From: Filomicrobium sp. | Lineage (GTDB): Bacteria > Pseudomonadota > Alphaproteobacteria > Rhizobiales > Hyphomicrobiaceae | Assembly (NCBI GenBank): GCA_017792465.1 | Contig: CP051234.1 | Span: 1,304,606 to 1,368,605, forward strand | DNA length: 64,000 bases | Reading direction: 5' to 3' | Shown: piece after piece, positions 46,916 to 54,878 of the stretch | Layout: every line of letters starts with the position of its first letter | Numbering within the stretch: the stretch's first letter is position 1 | Program-made: the position numbers and the translations under genes | The notes under the pieces: model-generated | What the model saw: the letters and a program-made list of their open reading frames with translations, nothing else | The model's database searches: none | Told to the model about the DNA's origin: nothing

Positions 46916-47716
46916 TCAGACCGAGAGCTGGCAGGCCTGGGGGAGCACGAACGGCAGGCTTCCCGGCGGCAAGGTTCCTACCTGCACGTTGCAGCCGAAA
47001 ACCTCGCTCAGCGTATCGTTGCGCAAGACGTCGATCGGCGTTCCTTGAGCAACAAGCCTGCCTCGATAAAGAAGCGCGATGCGATCGCCAAAACGGGCTG
47101 CCAAGTTGAGGTCGTGCAGAACGACAAAGACCCCGGCCCCGCGATGGGCTTCTTTTCTTGCTTCCTCAAGGATCAAGAGCTGATGGGCGAGATCGAGACT
47201 GGACGTCGGCTCATCGAGAAACAGCAGGCCGCTTCGACCGCCATGTGCAGCTGCTGAAAGCTGACACAGCGCACGCGCCAAATGCACGCGCTGGCGTTCG
47301 CCGCCGGACAACGTGGTGTAGCTGCGCGTTGCAAGGTGCGTGATATCGGCTCTGGCCATGGCGCTCTCGACGGCGCGCGAGCTATCGGTTGATTTCAAGC
47401 CGAAGCCTGGCACCGCGACGCCAAGACCGACGACCTCGCGGACGGTGAACGCAAATTGCAGCTGGCTGGCTTGCGGGACGACTGCGCGGCGGTTTGCCAG
47501 TTGGGCCGCGCTGATTTCTGAGATGTCTTCGCCATCAATCCATACGGCGCCAGACGTCGGGCGTTGCTCGCCGGTCAGAGCCTTCAATAGGGTCGATTTT
47601 CCCGCTCCATTTGGACCGGCAACGACCAGCATCTCACCGGGGCGCACCTCGATTGAGACATCTGACAATAGGCGATTGCCACCGATCTCCACTGAGACGT
47701 TTCGCGCTTCCAACAT
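46916..47716 (-). CDS. hmuV: Haem ABC transporter ATP-binding protein HmuV
   Basis: The 266-residue ATPase has Walker A GPNGAGKST, the Q loop VVPQAS, the signature LSGGERQRVHLARALCQL, Walker B LLFLDEPTSSLD and switch HDLNLAARFGD. The C-terminal GTPIDVLRNDTLSEVFGCNVQV is typical of FecE/HmuV-type iron or haem ATPases. It powers haem passage through HmuU. It lies 18 bp after hmuU in the unit hemP-hmuT-hmuU-hmuV, opposite the hmuR operon. Confidence 0.93.
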   Translation of the reverse strand: MLEARNVSVEIGGNRLLSDVSIEVRPGEMLVVAGPNGAGKSTLLKALTGEQRPTSGAVWIDGEDISEISAAQLANRRAVVPQASQLQFAFTVREVVGLGVAVPGFGLKSTDSSRAVESAMARADITHLATRSYTTLSGGERQRVHLARALCQLSAAAHGGRSGLLFLDEPTSSLDLAHQLLILEEARKEAHRGAGVFVVLHDLNLAARFGDRIALLYRGRLVAQGTPIDVLRNDTLSEVFGCNVQVGTLPPGSLPFVLPQACQLSV

Positions 47717-47734
47717 TGGGCAAGCCTCTCGCAA

Positions 47735-48832
47735 TCAACCGGATACGCCACGCTGCAAAACAAGGTGCAGAAAGACCGGCGCGCCGATCAGCGCCATCAG
47801 AATTCCGATGGGTAGTTCGGCGGGTGCCACCAACATTCGCGCCAATACATCCGCGCTCAACAAGATCAGCGCTCCAATCAGCGCCGAAGCCGGCAGGACA
47901 ATGCGGTGATCAGGACCGCACAAGAGCCGCACGAAGTGTGGAACGACGATGCCGACAAAGCCAATGACGCCGGCGACCGCGACCGAAGATCCGACACCCG
48001 CAGCCGTCAGCGCGACGATCAGATACTTGGCGCGTGAGACGTCGACGCCGAGATGGAACGCCTCGGCTTCGCCCAGCAGGAGACCGTTCAGGCTACGCAC
48101 CAGAAGCGGCAGGAACAACAGAAGGACAACGGCGAAGGGGGCGACAGCCATGACCTTTTCCCAACTCGATCCGCTCAGGCTGCCCATCGTCCACAGCGTC
48201 AAGTCCCGCAATTGCTGGTCGTTGCTGGCGTAGGCGATCAGGCCAGAGGCCGCGCCCGCCAACGCACCAAAAGCGATGCCAGCCAGCAGCAGCGTCGCAG
48301 TCGCGACCTCGCCGGCGCGATTGGCAACACCGACGAGAAGTGCGGTCGTTACAATACCGCCGATAAATGCGGCGACGGGAACCGCATAGATGCCGAGCAA
48401 CGCATGCCACCAGGCCATCGCGCCATCGCTCAGGCCGATGGTCGCTACCGCCGCCAAAGCAGCCCCGGCCGAGACGCCGACAAGGCCTGGGTCGGCTAAG
48501 GGATTGCGGAACATACCCTGCATCATCGCGCCAGAGACCGCGAGGGCCGCTCCGACGAATGCGCCGATGAGGGTTCGCGGAAGGCGCAGTTCAAGCAGCA
48601 CAAGGCGGTCTCGGAGCGCATCGATGTCTGTCGAACCCCAGACCATCGCCGACAAGGCTCTGGGCAAGCTGTCGATGGAAATGCCGGTTGGCCCGACGGC
48701 AAGCGAGAATAGCGCAACGAGAACCAAGCCGCCGATTGCAGTTCCCAGTAGAAGGCTTCTGAACGTGTCTTGGTCCAGGGGCGCCGTCTTGTGGGTCGTG
48801 CGCAATCTAAGGCGTGCTTGCATCCCGCTCAT
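47735..48832 (-). CDS. hmuU: Haem ABC transporter permease HmuU
   Basis: The 365-residue FecCD-family permease has about ten helices. Conserved blocks are RLPRTLIGAFVGAALAVSGAMMQGMFRNPLADPGLVGVSAGAAL, LWTMGSLSGSSWEKV, LGVDVSRAKYLIVALTAAGVGSSVAVAGVIGFVGIVVPHFVRLLCG and ELPIGILMALIGAPVFLHLVLQ. The ATG at 48832 overlaps the hmuT stop (ATGA), so the two are coupled. The N-terminal leader up to 48877 was left out. Confidence 0.94.
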   Translation of the reverse strand: MSGMQARLRLRTTHKTAPLDQDTFRSLLLGTAIGGLVLVALFSLAVGPTGISIDSLPRALSAMVWGSTDIDALRDRLVLLELRLPRTLIGAFVGAALAVSGAMMQGMFRNPLADPGLVGVSAGAALAAVATIGLSDGAMAWWHALLGIYAVPVAAFIGGIVTTALLVGVANRAGEVATATLLLAGIAFGALAGAASGLIAYASNDQQLRDLTLWTMGSLSGSSWEKVMAVAPFAVVLLLFLPLLVRSLNGLLLGEAEAFHLGVDVSRAKYLIVALTAAGVGSSVAVAGVIGFVGIVVPHFVRLLCGPDHRIVLPASALIGALILLSADVLARMLVAPAELPIGILMALIGAPVFLHLVLQRGVSG

Positions 48833-49737
48833 GATTTGCCGCCAGCCTTTGTTTCCTCGATATCGGGATAGAGCCACGTCATCAGTTCGCGAACTGCATC
48901 AGGCGTTCGCGGCCCGAAGCCGATCAAGTAACTGCCTCCCATTTCGCGGATTTTCGGCCTTGATGGAGTGCCAGCAGGCGTCATCTGGACCGCAGGCCGT
49001 TTGGCCAACTGGCTTGCGCCATCACCTGGGCGTCCGCCTGACATGACGATAATCGCGTCCGGGGCCATTGAGACGAGCCCCTCCGGCGTAATTGGTTTGT
49101 AGCCCGTGACAGTCGCTGCTGCGTTGTCGGCGCCAGCCAAGGCAAGCGCCACTTCGGCTCCGGTCCCTTTGCCGCCAACGATCATGCGATCGCCGCTGGC
49201 ATTGAGAACGAACAGAACGCGTTGGCGTTTAGCGATGCGGGACCGATCATTTTCGAGGGCTTCAAAGGCGTCCTTCAAGCTGGTTGTCAGCTTCTCCGCT
49301 TCCGCCTTGTGATCGGTCGCATTCGCGATGAGCGAGATTTTTTCAAGGATGCCATCGGGTGAATGGTCATCAGGGATCTCAATGAATTTGACGCTTGAGG
49401 ATTTCAGCGCTCTTACGGCTTCGGGCGGTCCTGAACTTTTTGACGCGAAGATCGCCGTTGGCGCGAGCGACAGCACGCCTTCAGCCGACAGCGCGCGCAT
49501 GTAGCCGACGTCGGGCTTGCCGTCGAGGGCTTCTTTGGGAAACTTGCTGGTGCTATCGACGCCGACAATCTCATTTTCCAATCCGAGAGCGACGAGGATT
49601 TCGGTGACGTCGCCGCCAATCGAGATAATGCGTTCTTTGCCGGATGGGGCGGGCGCGGGCTCGGCAGCATCAGCCTTCGTCAGCGGGGTGAATATCGTTG
49701 CCAGAATGAGCAGCGCGGCGGCTGTCAGGTGTCTCAT
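48829..49737 (-). CDS. hmuT: Haem-binding periplasmic protein HmuT
   Basis: The 302-residue protein has a signal peptide (LTAAALLILATIFTPLTKADAA) and the class III binding-protein fold (ERIISIGGDVTEILVALGLENEIVGVDSTSKFPKEALDGKPDVGYMRALSAEGVLSLAPTAIFAS; GGSYLIGFGPRTPDAVRELMTWLYPD). This is the usual HmuT pattern; the Tyr of PDVGYMRALS is the likely haem ligand. It hands haem from HmuR to HmuUV. It is 23 bp after hemP and coupled to hmuU. Confidence 0.93.
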   Translation of the reverse strand: MRHLTAAALLILATIFTPLTKADAAEPAPAPSGKERIISIGGDVTEILVALGLENEIVGVDSTSKFPKEALDGKPDVGYMRALSAEGVLSLAPTAIFASKSSGPPEAVRALKSSSVKFIEIPDDHSPDGILEKISLIANATDHKAEAEKLTTSLKDAFEALENDRSRIAKRQRVLFVLNASGDRMIVGGKGTGAEVALALAGADNAAATVTGYKPITPEGLVSMAPDAIIVMSGGRPGDGASQLAKRPAVQMTPAGTPSRPKIREMGGSYLIGFGPRTPDAVRELMTWLYPDIEETKAGGKS

Positions 49738-49760
49738 GATGGATCCTAAGCTAATTGCTG

Positions 49761-50006
49761 TTATTTGGTTAGGATGAGCCGGCCCTTCGACGTAATCCTC
49801 AAGCGATAGTCTTCGCCGTTGTGCACGAGGATTGCCTCCTTGCGTCCGTCAAGGAGGTTCAGGACCGGAATGCGCGGCGTCTCCTGTGCTGTCCATCCGG
49901 GCTCGTCGAGGTCAACGTCTCGGTGTCCAGGACTGTTCTTGCTTTCGGCCAACATCTCATCCTTGGTCTCGTTGGCCACACCTGGCCCGACTTGTTTGTT
50001 GACCAT
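49761..50006 (-). CDS. hemP: Haemin uptake protein HemP
   Basis: About 81 residues. The C-terminal pattern VLNLLDGRKEAILVHNGEDYRLRITSKGRLILTK is the HemP signature (L..G..EA.I.H.G..YRLR.T..GKLILTK). HemP proteins are small and help expression or uptake of haem in many bacteria. The start is uncertain: ATG 50006 gives the length shown, and ATG 49952 with AAGGA before it would give a shorter, more usual product. It is first in the hmuTUV unit. Confidence 0.9.
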   Translation of the reverse strand: MVNKQVGPGVANETKDEMLAESKNSPGHRDVDLDEPGWTAQETPRIPVLNLLDGRKEAILVHNGEDYRLRITSKGRLILTK

Positions 50007-50017
50007 AAAAATCAAGA

Positions 50018-50033
50018 TTGACAATTTTGGCAA
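50018..50033. promoter_or_regulatory. Candidate operator between hemP and hmuR
   Basis: TTGACAATTTTGGCAA is a near-perfect dyad (two TTG-N-CAA units two bases apart), placed just upstream of hemP in the divergent interval to hmuR. Iron- or haem-responsive repressors would be expected here. It does not match the standard Irr or RirA boxes, and TTGACA may simply be a -35. Confidence 0.3.
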
Positions 50034-50170
50034 GCGTATTGTTTACTCGCTCCGTCAAGTTAGCATATCGCGTCATTAGCCAGCCAGGAAGGCTTTTTCT
50101 TTCCCCGCCCGCCAGGACGCAGACGAGACATTGGGACAGTCTGCGAGACACTGAGGGGCAGAAGGAAATT

Positions 50171-52333
50171 ATGAAGGGTTTGACACTGCATGCCCGGCTG
50201 GCGCTGGGGGCGTCTGCTATGGCTTTGGCAACGAGTTTTGGGATGCCGGACGCGTACGCTCAAACTGTAAACTTGGAACCGATTTCGATCTTTGCGACAG
50301 CCGGAGGCTCCATCGAAGCTTTCGCCTATCCAGGACAGGTTGCCGTCGTGGATCGAGAGCAAATGGATGATTTCGTGGCAACACGGCCTGCCGATGTCTT
50401 CAAGGGCGTGTCGGGTGTCTATTTCAACGCCGGACCACGGCGCTCGGGTCAAGTGCCAAACATCCGAGGCTTCGAAGGCGAGGGCGTTGTCGTGCTGTTT
50501 GACGATGCGCGGCAGAACTTCGTTTCGGGTCACGACGGCCGTTTCTTCATCGATACCGATATCCTCACTGCTGCCGAAGTTGTCAAAGGTCCGACGTCAT
50601 CGGTTTACGGTTCAGGCGCCATTGGCGGCGTGATGGCTTTCCGGACGATCTCAGCAGCTGATCTGCTGGAACCCGGTCAGGACGCAGCCGTTCGCGTCAA
50701 GACGAGCTATGCCAGCGTTGACAAAGAAAAGAGCGTCTCTGTCACAGGGGTGCAACGCTCTGAAACTGGCAGCGTCGATCTTGTCGCGCACATGGGGTAT
50801 CGCGGCTCGGGCGACATTGCCCTTGGCAGCGGCGATACACTTCCTGCCGACGATAAGTTGCGCAATGCGCTTCTCAAGGGCGCATTCGATCTTGGCGGTG
50901 GCTTCAAGTGGACGACATCTTATACCTACTACGATCTCAACGCGCTCGATCCGCAAAATCCATCAGGCAACAATGTGGGTGAAGACAGCAATCCACTTGT
51001 CGACCGCAAAGTCTTCAACGGCACCTTGCAATCGAAGCTCGAGATCAAGCCGGGCAACGATCTTATCGATGCAAAGATCGTTGCCTATCGCACGCAGAAC
51101 GAAGTCGAAGAGCCGGAGGTTGAAAGCGGTCGCGTCACAACGCGCGAAGTCGAGACGTTAGGCTTCAAAGCCGACAACACCTCTCGCTTTAGACTCGCGC
51201 CGAGCGCTTCGTTCAAGCTGACTTACGGCACCGACATCTACCGCGATGACCAGGTCGGGAGCGACGACACATCCACTGACGGTTCGCGCGGCGGCGTTCC
51301 AGATGCGACCTCGACGTTTGCGGGCTTTTTCGCCGAAGGTGAACTCGAACTGGGCCGCCCAGGTGAGGGCCTTGGTCAACTGAAGCTCATTCCAGGCATC
51401 CGCTACGACAAGTTTACTTCGGAATCAGACCTTTCAGACGATATTGACGAAACGGCCGTCTCGCCGAAGATTGCGGCCTCCTACAGCCCGCTGGAATGGT
51501 TCAGCCTTTTCGGTAACTACGGGAAAGCGTTCCGCGCCCCGTCCTACAATGAGGCGTACTCGGTCGGGAACCACTTTGTGATTCCTTTGCCCGGTGGCTT
51601 GGTTGCTAACGACTTCATTACAAACCCCGATCTTCAGCCGGAAACGGCGCTGGGATGGGAAGCTGGCGCGTCGCTGAAGTTCAACAATGTCCTTATGGCT
51701 GACGACCGGTTGCGCGTGAAAGGCTCCTACTGGGAGAACAAGGTCGACAACCTCATCCAGCTTGTTGTCAACGCTCCGTTTGAAAACCTTTCGCCAGTTT
51801 GTTTTGGTGCTCCCCCACTTCCATTCTTCCCACCTTGTGTCGGTGGTGCCGCGGCAGGTTGGACGTCTCAGCACGTCAACGTCGCGAATGCGGAATTGGA
51901 AGGTTTTGAACTGGAAGCCAGCTATGACAGTCGCTACTTCTTCCTGCGCACGACCTACGCACAAATCGAAGGACGGGATGCCGATACCGGGGAATATCTC
52001 GAAAGCCTCTATCCCAACAAGTTCTTCGTCGATGCCGCCGTCAAATTCCCCAGTGTTTGGACACGCGTTGGCGCGCGCGCCACGATCGCCGGGGAGTATG
52101 ATATGGTCAATGATCCAGGTGCGACGCGCGACGCCTACAAGGTCTATGACCTCTATGCTGTCTGGAAGCCAGAGGAAGGTTCCATGAAAGGTCTGCGCGT
52201 CGATCTTGGCATCGATAACGTGACGGACGAAGACTACGAAATCGTCACCGCCGGCGTCAGCGAGGAAGGACGCAGTTACAAGGCCGCCGTCAGCTACACC
52301 ATTCCGTTTTGCGGGACTGCAGTCTGCCGCTAA
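50171..52333 (+). CDS. hmuR: TonB-dependent haem receptor HmuR
   Basis: The 720-residue outer-membrane protein has a signal peptide (ALGASAMALATSFGMPDAYAQ), a plug domain (GVSGVYFNAGPRRSGQVPNIRGFEGEGVVVLFDDARQ; VVKGPTSSVYGSGAIGGVMAFRT) and a 22-strand barrel ending in F-x-C. The haem-receptor motif is seen: FRAP at 454-457, His468 and NPDL at 485-488. AAGGAA lies just before the ATG at 50171; the frame opens earlier. It should bring haem into the periplasm with TonB energy, and is divergent from hemP-hmuTUV. Confidence 0.95.
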   Translation: MKGLTLHARLALGASAMALATSFGMPDAYAQTVNLEPISIFATAGGSIEAFAYPGQVAVVDREQMDDFVATRPADVFKGVSGVYFNAGPRRSGQVPNIRGFEGEGVVVLFDDARQNFVSGHDGRFFIDTDILTAAEVVKGPTSSVYGSGAIGGVMAFRTISAADLLEPGQDAAVRVKTSYASVDKEKSVSVTGVQRSETGSVDLVAHMGYRGSGDIALGSGDTLPADDKLRNALLKGAFDLGGGFKWTTSYTYYDLNALDPQNPSGNNVGEDSNPLVDRKVFNGTLQSKLEIKPGNDLIDAKIVAYRTQNEVEEPEVESGRVTTREVETLGFKADNTSRFRLAPSASFKLTYGTDIYRDDQVGSDDTSTDGSRGGVPDATSTFAGFFAEGELELGRPGEGLGQLKLIPGIRYDKFTSESDLSDDIDETAVSPKIAASYSPLEWFSLFGNYGKAFRAPSYNEAYSVGNHFVIPLPGGLVANDFITNPDLQPETALGWEAGASLKFNNVLMADDRLRVKGSYWENKVDNLIQLVVNAPFENLSPVCFGAPPLPFFPPCVGGAAAGWTSQHVNVANAELEGFELEASYDSRYFFLRTTYAQIEGRDADTGEYLESLYPNKFFVDAAVKFPSVWTRVGARATIAGEYDMVNDPGATRDAYKVYDLYAVWKPEEGSMKGLRVDLGIDNVTDEDYEIVTAGVSEEGRSYKAAVSYTIPFCGTAVCR

Positions 52334-52365
52334 TCGGTCAAAGCTGAGCGAGCCAGTCTTGAGGG

Positions 52366-52404
52366 AAGACGCAGTCGGGCCGGACAAGGTCCGGCTGCGT
52401 CTTT
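52366..52404 (+). terminator. Terminator-like hairpin after hmuR
   Basis: AAGACGCAG (52366-52374) pairs with CTGCGTCTT (52395-52403), with an inner CCGGA/TCCGG stem, and a short TTT tail. It lies between hmuR and the monooxygenase gene 45 bp later, so it may end or only weaken read-through into the downstream pair. Confidence 0.65.
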
Positions 52405-52449
52405 CATCGCACGTTGAATTGATCAAAGAGCAGTCAAGAGAGGTTTGAT

Positions 52450-52812
52450 ATGTACATCGCCATGAACCGTTTCAAAGTAGGCAAGGACACCGCCAAAGAC
52501 TTCGAAAAACTTTGGAACGAGCGCGAGAGCTACCTTCATGAGCTGGAGGGGTTTGAGGGGTTCCATCTGCTGCGCGGGCCGGAACATGAAGACTATATCC
52601 TCTATGCCTCGCACACGGTCTGGCGCAGCTATGAAGACTTCGAAGGCTGGACGAAGTCCGAGCAGTTCCGCAAGGCGCACTCCCGGGCCGGCGGTTCGGA
52701 AATCCGTCCGCTCTATCTTGGGCATCCCGAATTCGAGGGCTTCCTTGCGGTTCAGGAAGTCACGCATGACGGCACCAAGCGCCAACTGGTCGCGGAGACG
52801 GCAGATGAATGA
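52450..52812 (+). CDS. IsdG/HmuD-type haem-degrading monooxygenase
   Basis: The 120-residue protein is an antibiotic-biosynthesis-monooxygenase fold protein. It has the haem-degrading triad Asn6 (YIAMNRFKV), Trp67 (EDFEGWTKSEQF) and His77 (RKAHSRAG), at the positions known for IsdG. It would open the haem ring to release iron. Its ATG is just after the hmuR terminator, and its stop overlaps the hutX start by eight bases, so both are haem-use genes made together. Confidence 0.9.
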   Translation: MYIAMNRFKVGKDTAKDFEKLWNERESYLHELEGFEGFHLLRGPEHEDYILYASHTVWRSYEDFEGWTKSEQFRKAHSRAGGSEIRPLYLGHPEFEGFLAVQEVTHDGTKRQLVAETADE

Positions 52813-53341
52813 GGTCGCAACCGCAAACGACCTTCTGGAGCGGCCGTTAAATCCCGACGTCGTGGCGGCTTTGAAAGAAAACCCGGACGGTATTCTTGAG
52901 CAGCTCGCAGGCCGTCATGGCGTCTCGACTTTCGAAGTTGTCCGGGCGTTGCCGGAACCTCACCGACTGGTCTTAGCCGGCGACAAGTTTCCAGACGTCA
53001 TGGCGGATATTGCGGAGTGGGGTGAGATCTTGTTCATCGTCCACACCGCAAACATCGTGCTGGAGTGCAAAGGGCAGCTTCCGATCGGCAGCTTCGCCCG
53101 CGGCTATTACAATATCCACGGCGACAGTCCGATCGGCGGGCACATCAAGGCGGATCGCTGTGCGGCGATTGCGCTTGTGTCGCGGCCGTTTATGGGCCGG
53201 GCTTCGGCCTCGGTCCAGTTCTTCGATGGCGAAGGAGAGGCCATGTTCAAGGTCTTCGTTGCGCGCGATGCCGAGAAGGCCCTCCTCCCCGATCAGCTCA
53301 AGCGTTTCGAAGCGCTTCGCGACAAGTTCGACGGGAACTAG
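52805..53341 (+). CDS. hutX: Cytosolic haem-utilisation carrier HutX/HuvX
   Basis: The 178-residue protein has the HutX pattern: LKENPDGILEQLAGRHGVSTFEVVRALPEPHR, ILFIVHTANIVLECKGQLPIGSFARGYYNIHGDSPIGGHIKADRCAAIALVSRPFMGRASASVQFFDGEGEAMFKVFVARD. It carries or passes haem in the cytoplasm, commonly to a degrading enzyme such as the one encoded just upstream. The ATG at 52805 overlaps that gene by eight bases. The upstream part of the frame was left out. Confidence 0.93.
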   Translation: MNEVATANDLLERPLNPDVVAALKENPDGILEQLAGRHGVSTFEVVRALPEPHRLVLAGDKFPDVMADIAEWGEILFIVHTANIVLECKGQLPIGSFARGYYNIHGDSPIGGHIKADRCAAIALVSRPFMGRASASVQFFDGEGEAMFKVFVARDAEKALLPDQLKRFEALRDKFDGN

Positions 53342-53406
53342 GAGCTATTTTCTGCGCCTGACGGGGAGCAAGGTCTCCCAGTCAGGCGTGCGATGGTGAT
53401 GTATCG

Positions 53407-53922
53407 CTACAGCAAGTTGCGGCAATCCTGCTTCAGGGCCTTGGCGTTGGTTTCGAATTGTTCGAGCCATGCAAGCATTTCGGATTGGTTCATGAAGCGG
53501 CCGGCTTCGATCTGCTTGGTGATGACGTCGTCGAAATAGGCGATCCGCTCAGCTGTCGTCTCTGTTGGGCTGACAATATCGAGTGCGGCTGCAGCCAGCC
53601 GCCACTCGGTAACGCGCGGCTCATGCCTGGCATCGAAGGCAGCATTTCCTGATGACATTTGATAGAAATACGCCGGCAGGGAATAACGTCCGTCGGCTTT
53701 TCCCTTAGCGACGATCGCGCGGGCGTCCGGGCCTGCCTTGACCAAAAACGGCTCCAGCGAGGCCAATACCTTGGAGCACGCGTCGATGCGTTGCGCGAAT
53801 ACGATTGCGCGTGAGACCTCGCCTCGCGTTTCCCACGACACATAGGCCTGGACGGCCGATGCGGCGCCGGCAACGCCGGCCAATAGGATCGCCACCATTT
53901 CGGTCGCGGTGAGATTGCTCAT
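53407..53922 (-). CDS. Hypothetical protein with N-terminal membrane helix
   Basis: The 171-residue protein has one N-terminal helix (MVAILLAGVAGAASAVQAYVSW) and a soluble helical part (QRIDACSKVLASLEPFLVKAGPDARAIVAKGKADG; IAYFDDVITKQIEAGRFMNQSEMLAWLEQFETNAKALKQDCRNLL). Function unknown. A GGGGGG run is eight bases before the ATG at 53922; the frame is open to 53949. It is convergent with hutX, 65 bp apart. Confidence 0.6.
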   Translation of the reverse strand: MSNLTATEMVAILLAGVAGAASAVQAYVSWETRGEVSRAIVFAQRIDACSKVLASLEPFLVKAGPDARAIVAKGKADGRYSLPAYFYQMSSGNAAFDARHEPRVTEWRLAAAALDIVSPTETTAERIAYFDDVITKQIEAGRFMNQSEMLAWLEQFETNAKALKQDCRNLL

Positions 53923-54021
53923 GTTCGATACCCCCCAAGGATGTGACAAGGATGCAATTCCGTTTCAACCGGTGCAGCAGAGCGGCTGATTACAATGTGC
54001 GAACACTTCGATGCGTCGCCA

Positions 54022-54057
54022 CCCATGAGCCAACGCGTCGCTGCGCTATCTCATGGG
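54022..54057. repeat. Inverted repeat between two minus-strand genes
   Basis: CCCATGAG (54022-54029) and CTCATGGG (54050-54057) form an eight-bp hairpin with a 20-base loop, between the Lys-rich gene and the next gene. No T-run is seen on either side. Confidence 0.45.
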
Positions 54058-54094
54058 CGGCCCGCAATCAGGTTACTGTTGTAGATGGCGTTAA

Positions 54095-54571
54095 TTAGAT
54101 CGGCGATGCGAACTCGACGGCATTCATGGCGATCTTGCAGGCCCTGCTGTCGCGTCCGAACTGGCGGCACTTGCGTTCTGCTTCGCGCTTGAGGTGCTTC
54201 AAGCCCTTGCCGACCTTTCTGACACCCTTGGCGACCTTCTGACATGGGCCGCGGCAGACCTTCTTGAAGGCTTTCTTCGCACCCTTTTGGACTTTGCCGA
54301 TACCTTTTGACGCCTTATTTGCGCCCTTGCGAACGCCGCGAAATCCCTTGCTGACGAACTTCCCGACCTTGCCTTTCTTCGCGAGCTTCTTTTCTGCCCA
54401 TCCGGCTGCCTTGCCGATAACCTTGGTGCCCTTCTTGGCTTTCTTCAGAACTCCGGCTTCAGCGGGCTGGGGCGCGACGAACGCGGTGGCTGTAAATCCC
54501 GAAACCGCAATGCCGGCCGACAACAAAGCAGCGACGAGCAAGCTCTTTGTTTGAGCGAAAAATCCTAGCAA
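54095..54571 (-). CDS. Exported Lys-rich basic protein
   Basis: About 158 residues from a TTG at 54571 with AAGGAA six bases before it; ATG 54622 is the alternative start. It begins with a signal peptide (KSLLVAALLSAGIAVSGFTATAFVAPQPAEAG). The rest is very rich in Lys, Gly and Val, with repeated AKKGxK, GKVGKFVSKGFRGVRKG and GKVQKGAKKAFKK units, then CRGPCQK, CRQFGRDSRAC and a short acidic end. It looks like a secreted cationic protein with possible disulphides. I do not recognise it; nucleic-acid or envelope binding is only a guess. Confidence 0.6.
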   Translation of the reverse strand: MLGFFAQTKSLLVAALLSAGIAVSGFTATAFVAPQPAEAGVLKKAKKGTKVIGKAAGWAEKKLAKKGKVGKFVSKGFRGVRKGANKASKGIGKVQKGAKKAFKKVCRGPCQKVAKGVRKVGKGLKHLKREAERKCRQFGRDSRACKIAMNAVEFASPI

Positions 54572-54878
54572 GATCTGTTCCTTCCTTCTGGTTCTGGCGT
54601 GACCATGGGAAGACTGTGCCATTGGGAACAATTCTCTCCTGTTCCCTAGGAGACTCCTTCGGCGGTTATTGATGCGGCGTGGCGCAGGGCCGGCAAAACG
54701 GGTGGCCGACGGTGTGATTGCACACGCTAACATCCTGGCGGCGGCGACAGGCCGCAATTGACCTGTAGGACTTCCGACGAGAATCTTAATCCGCATCGTT
54801 TATTCAGATTGTTGCCAAGGTCGCGATCAGCCTTGGCCTATCAGCCAGTCCGTTCGGCCCGCGATCGCCAGGAGACAC
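54572..54878. other. Interval upstream of the Lys-rich and antiporter genes
   Basis: This 307-bp divergent stretch holds the 5' end of the Lys-rich gene frame (open to 54796 without a ribosome site) and the promoter of the antiporter gene, whose CAGGAG is five bases from its ATG. Nothing else is recognised. Confidence 0.45.

Noticed and set aside
51434-52426. Minus-strand frame across hmuR
   Set aside because: Antisense shadow of the receptor gene, without a known family.
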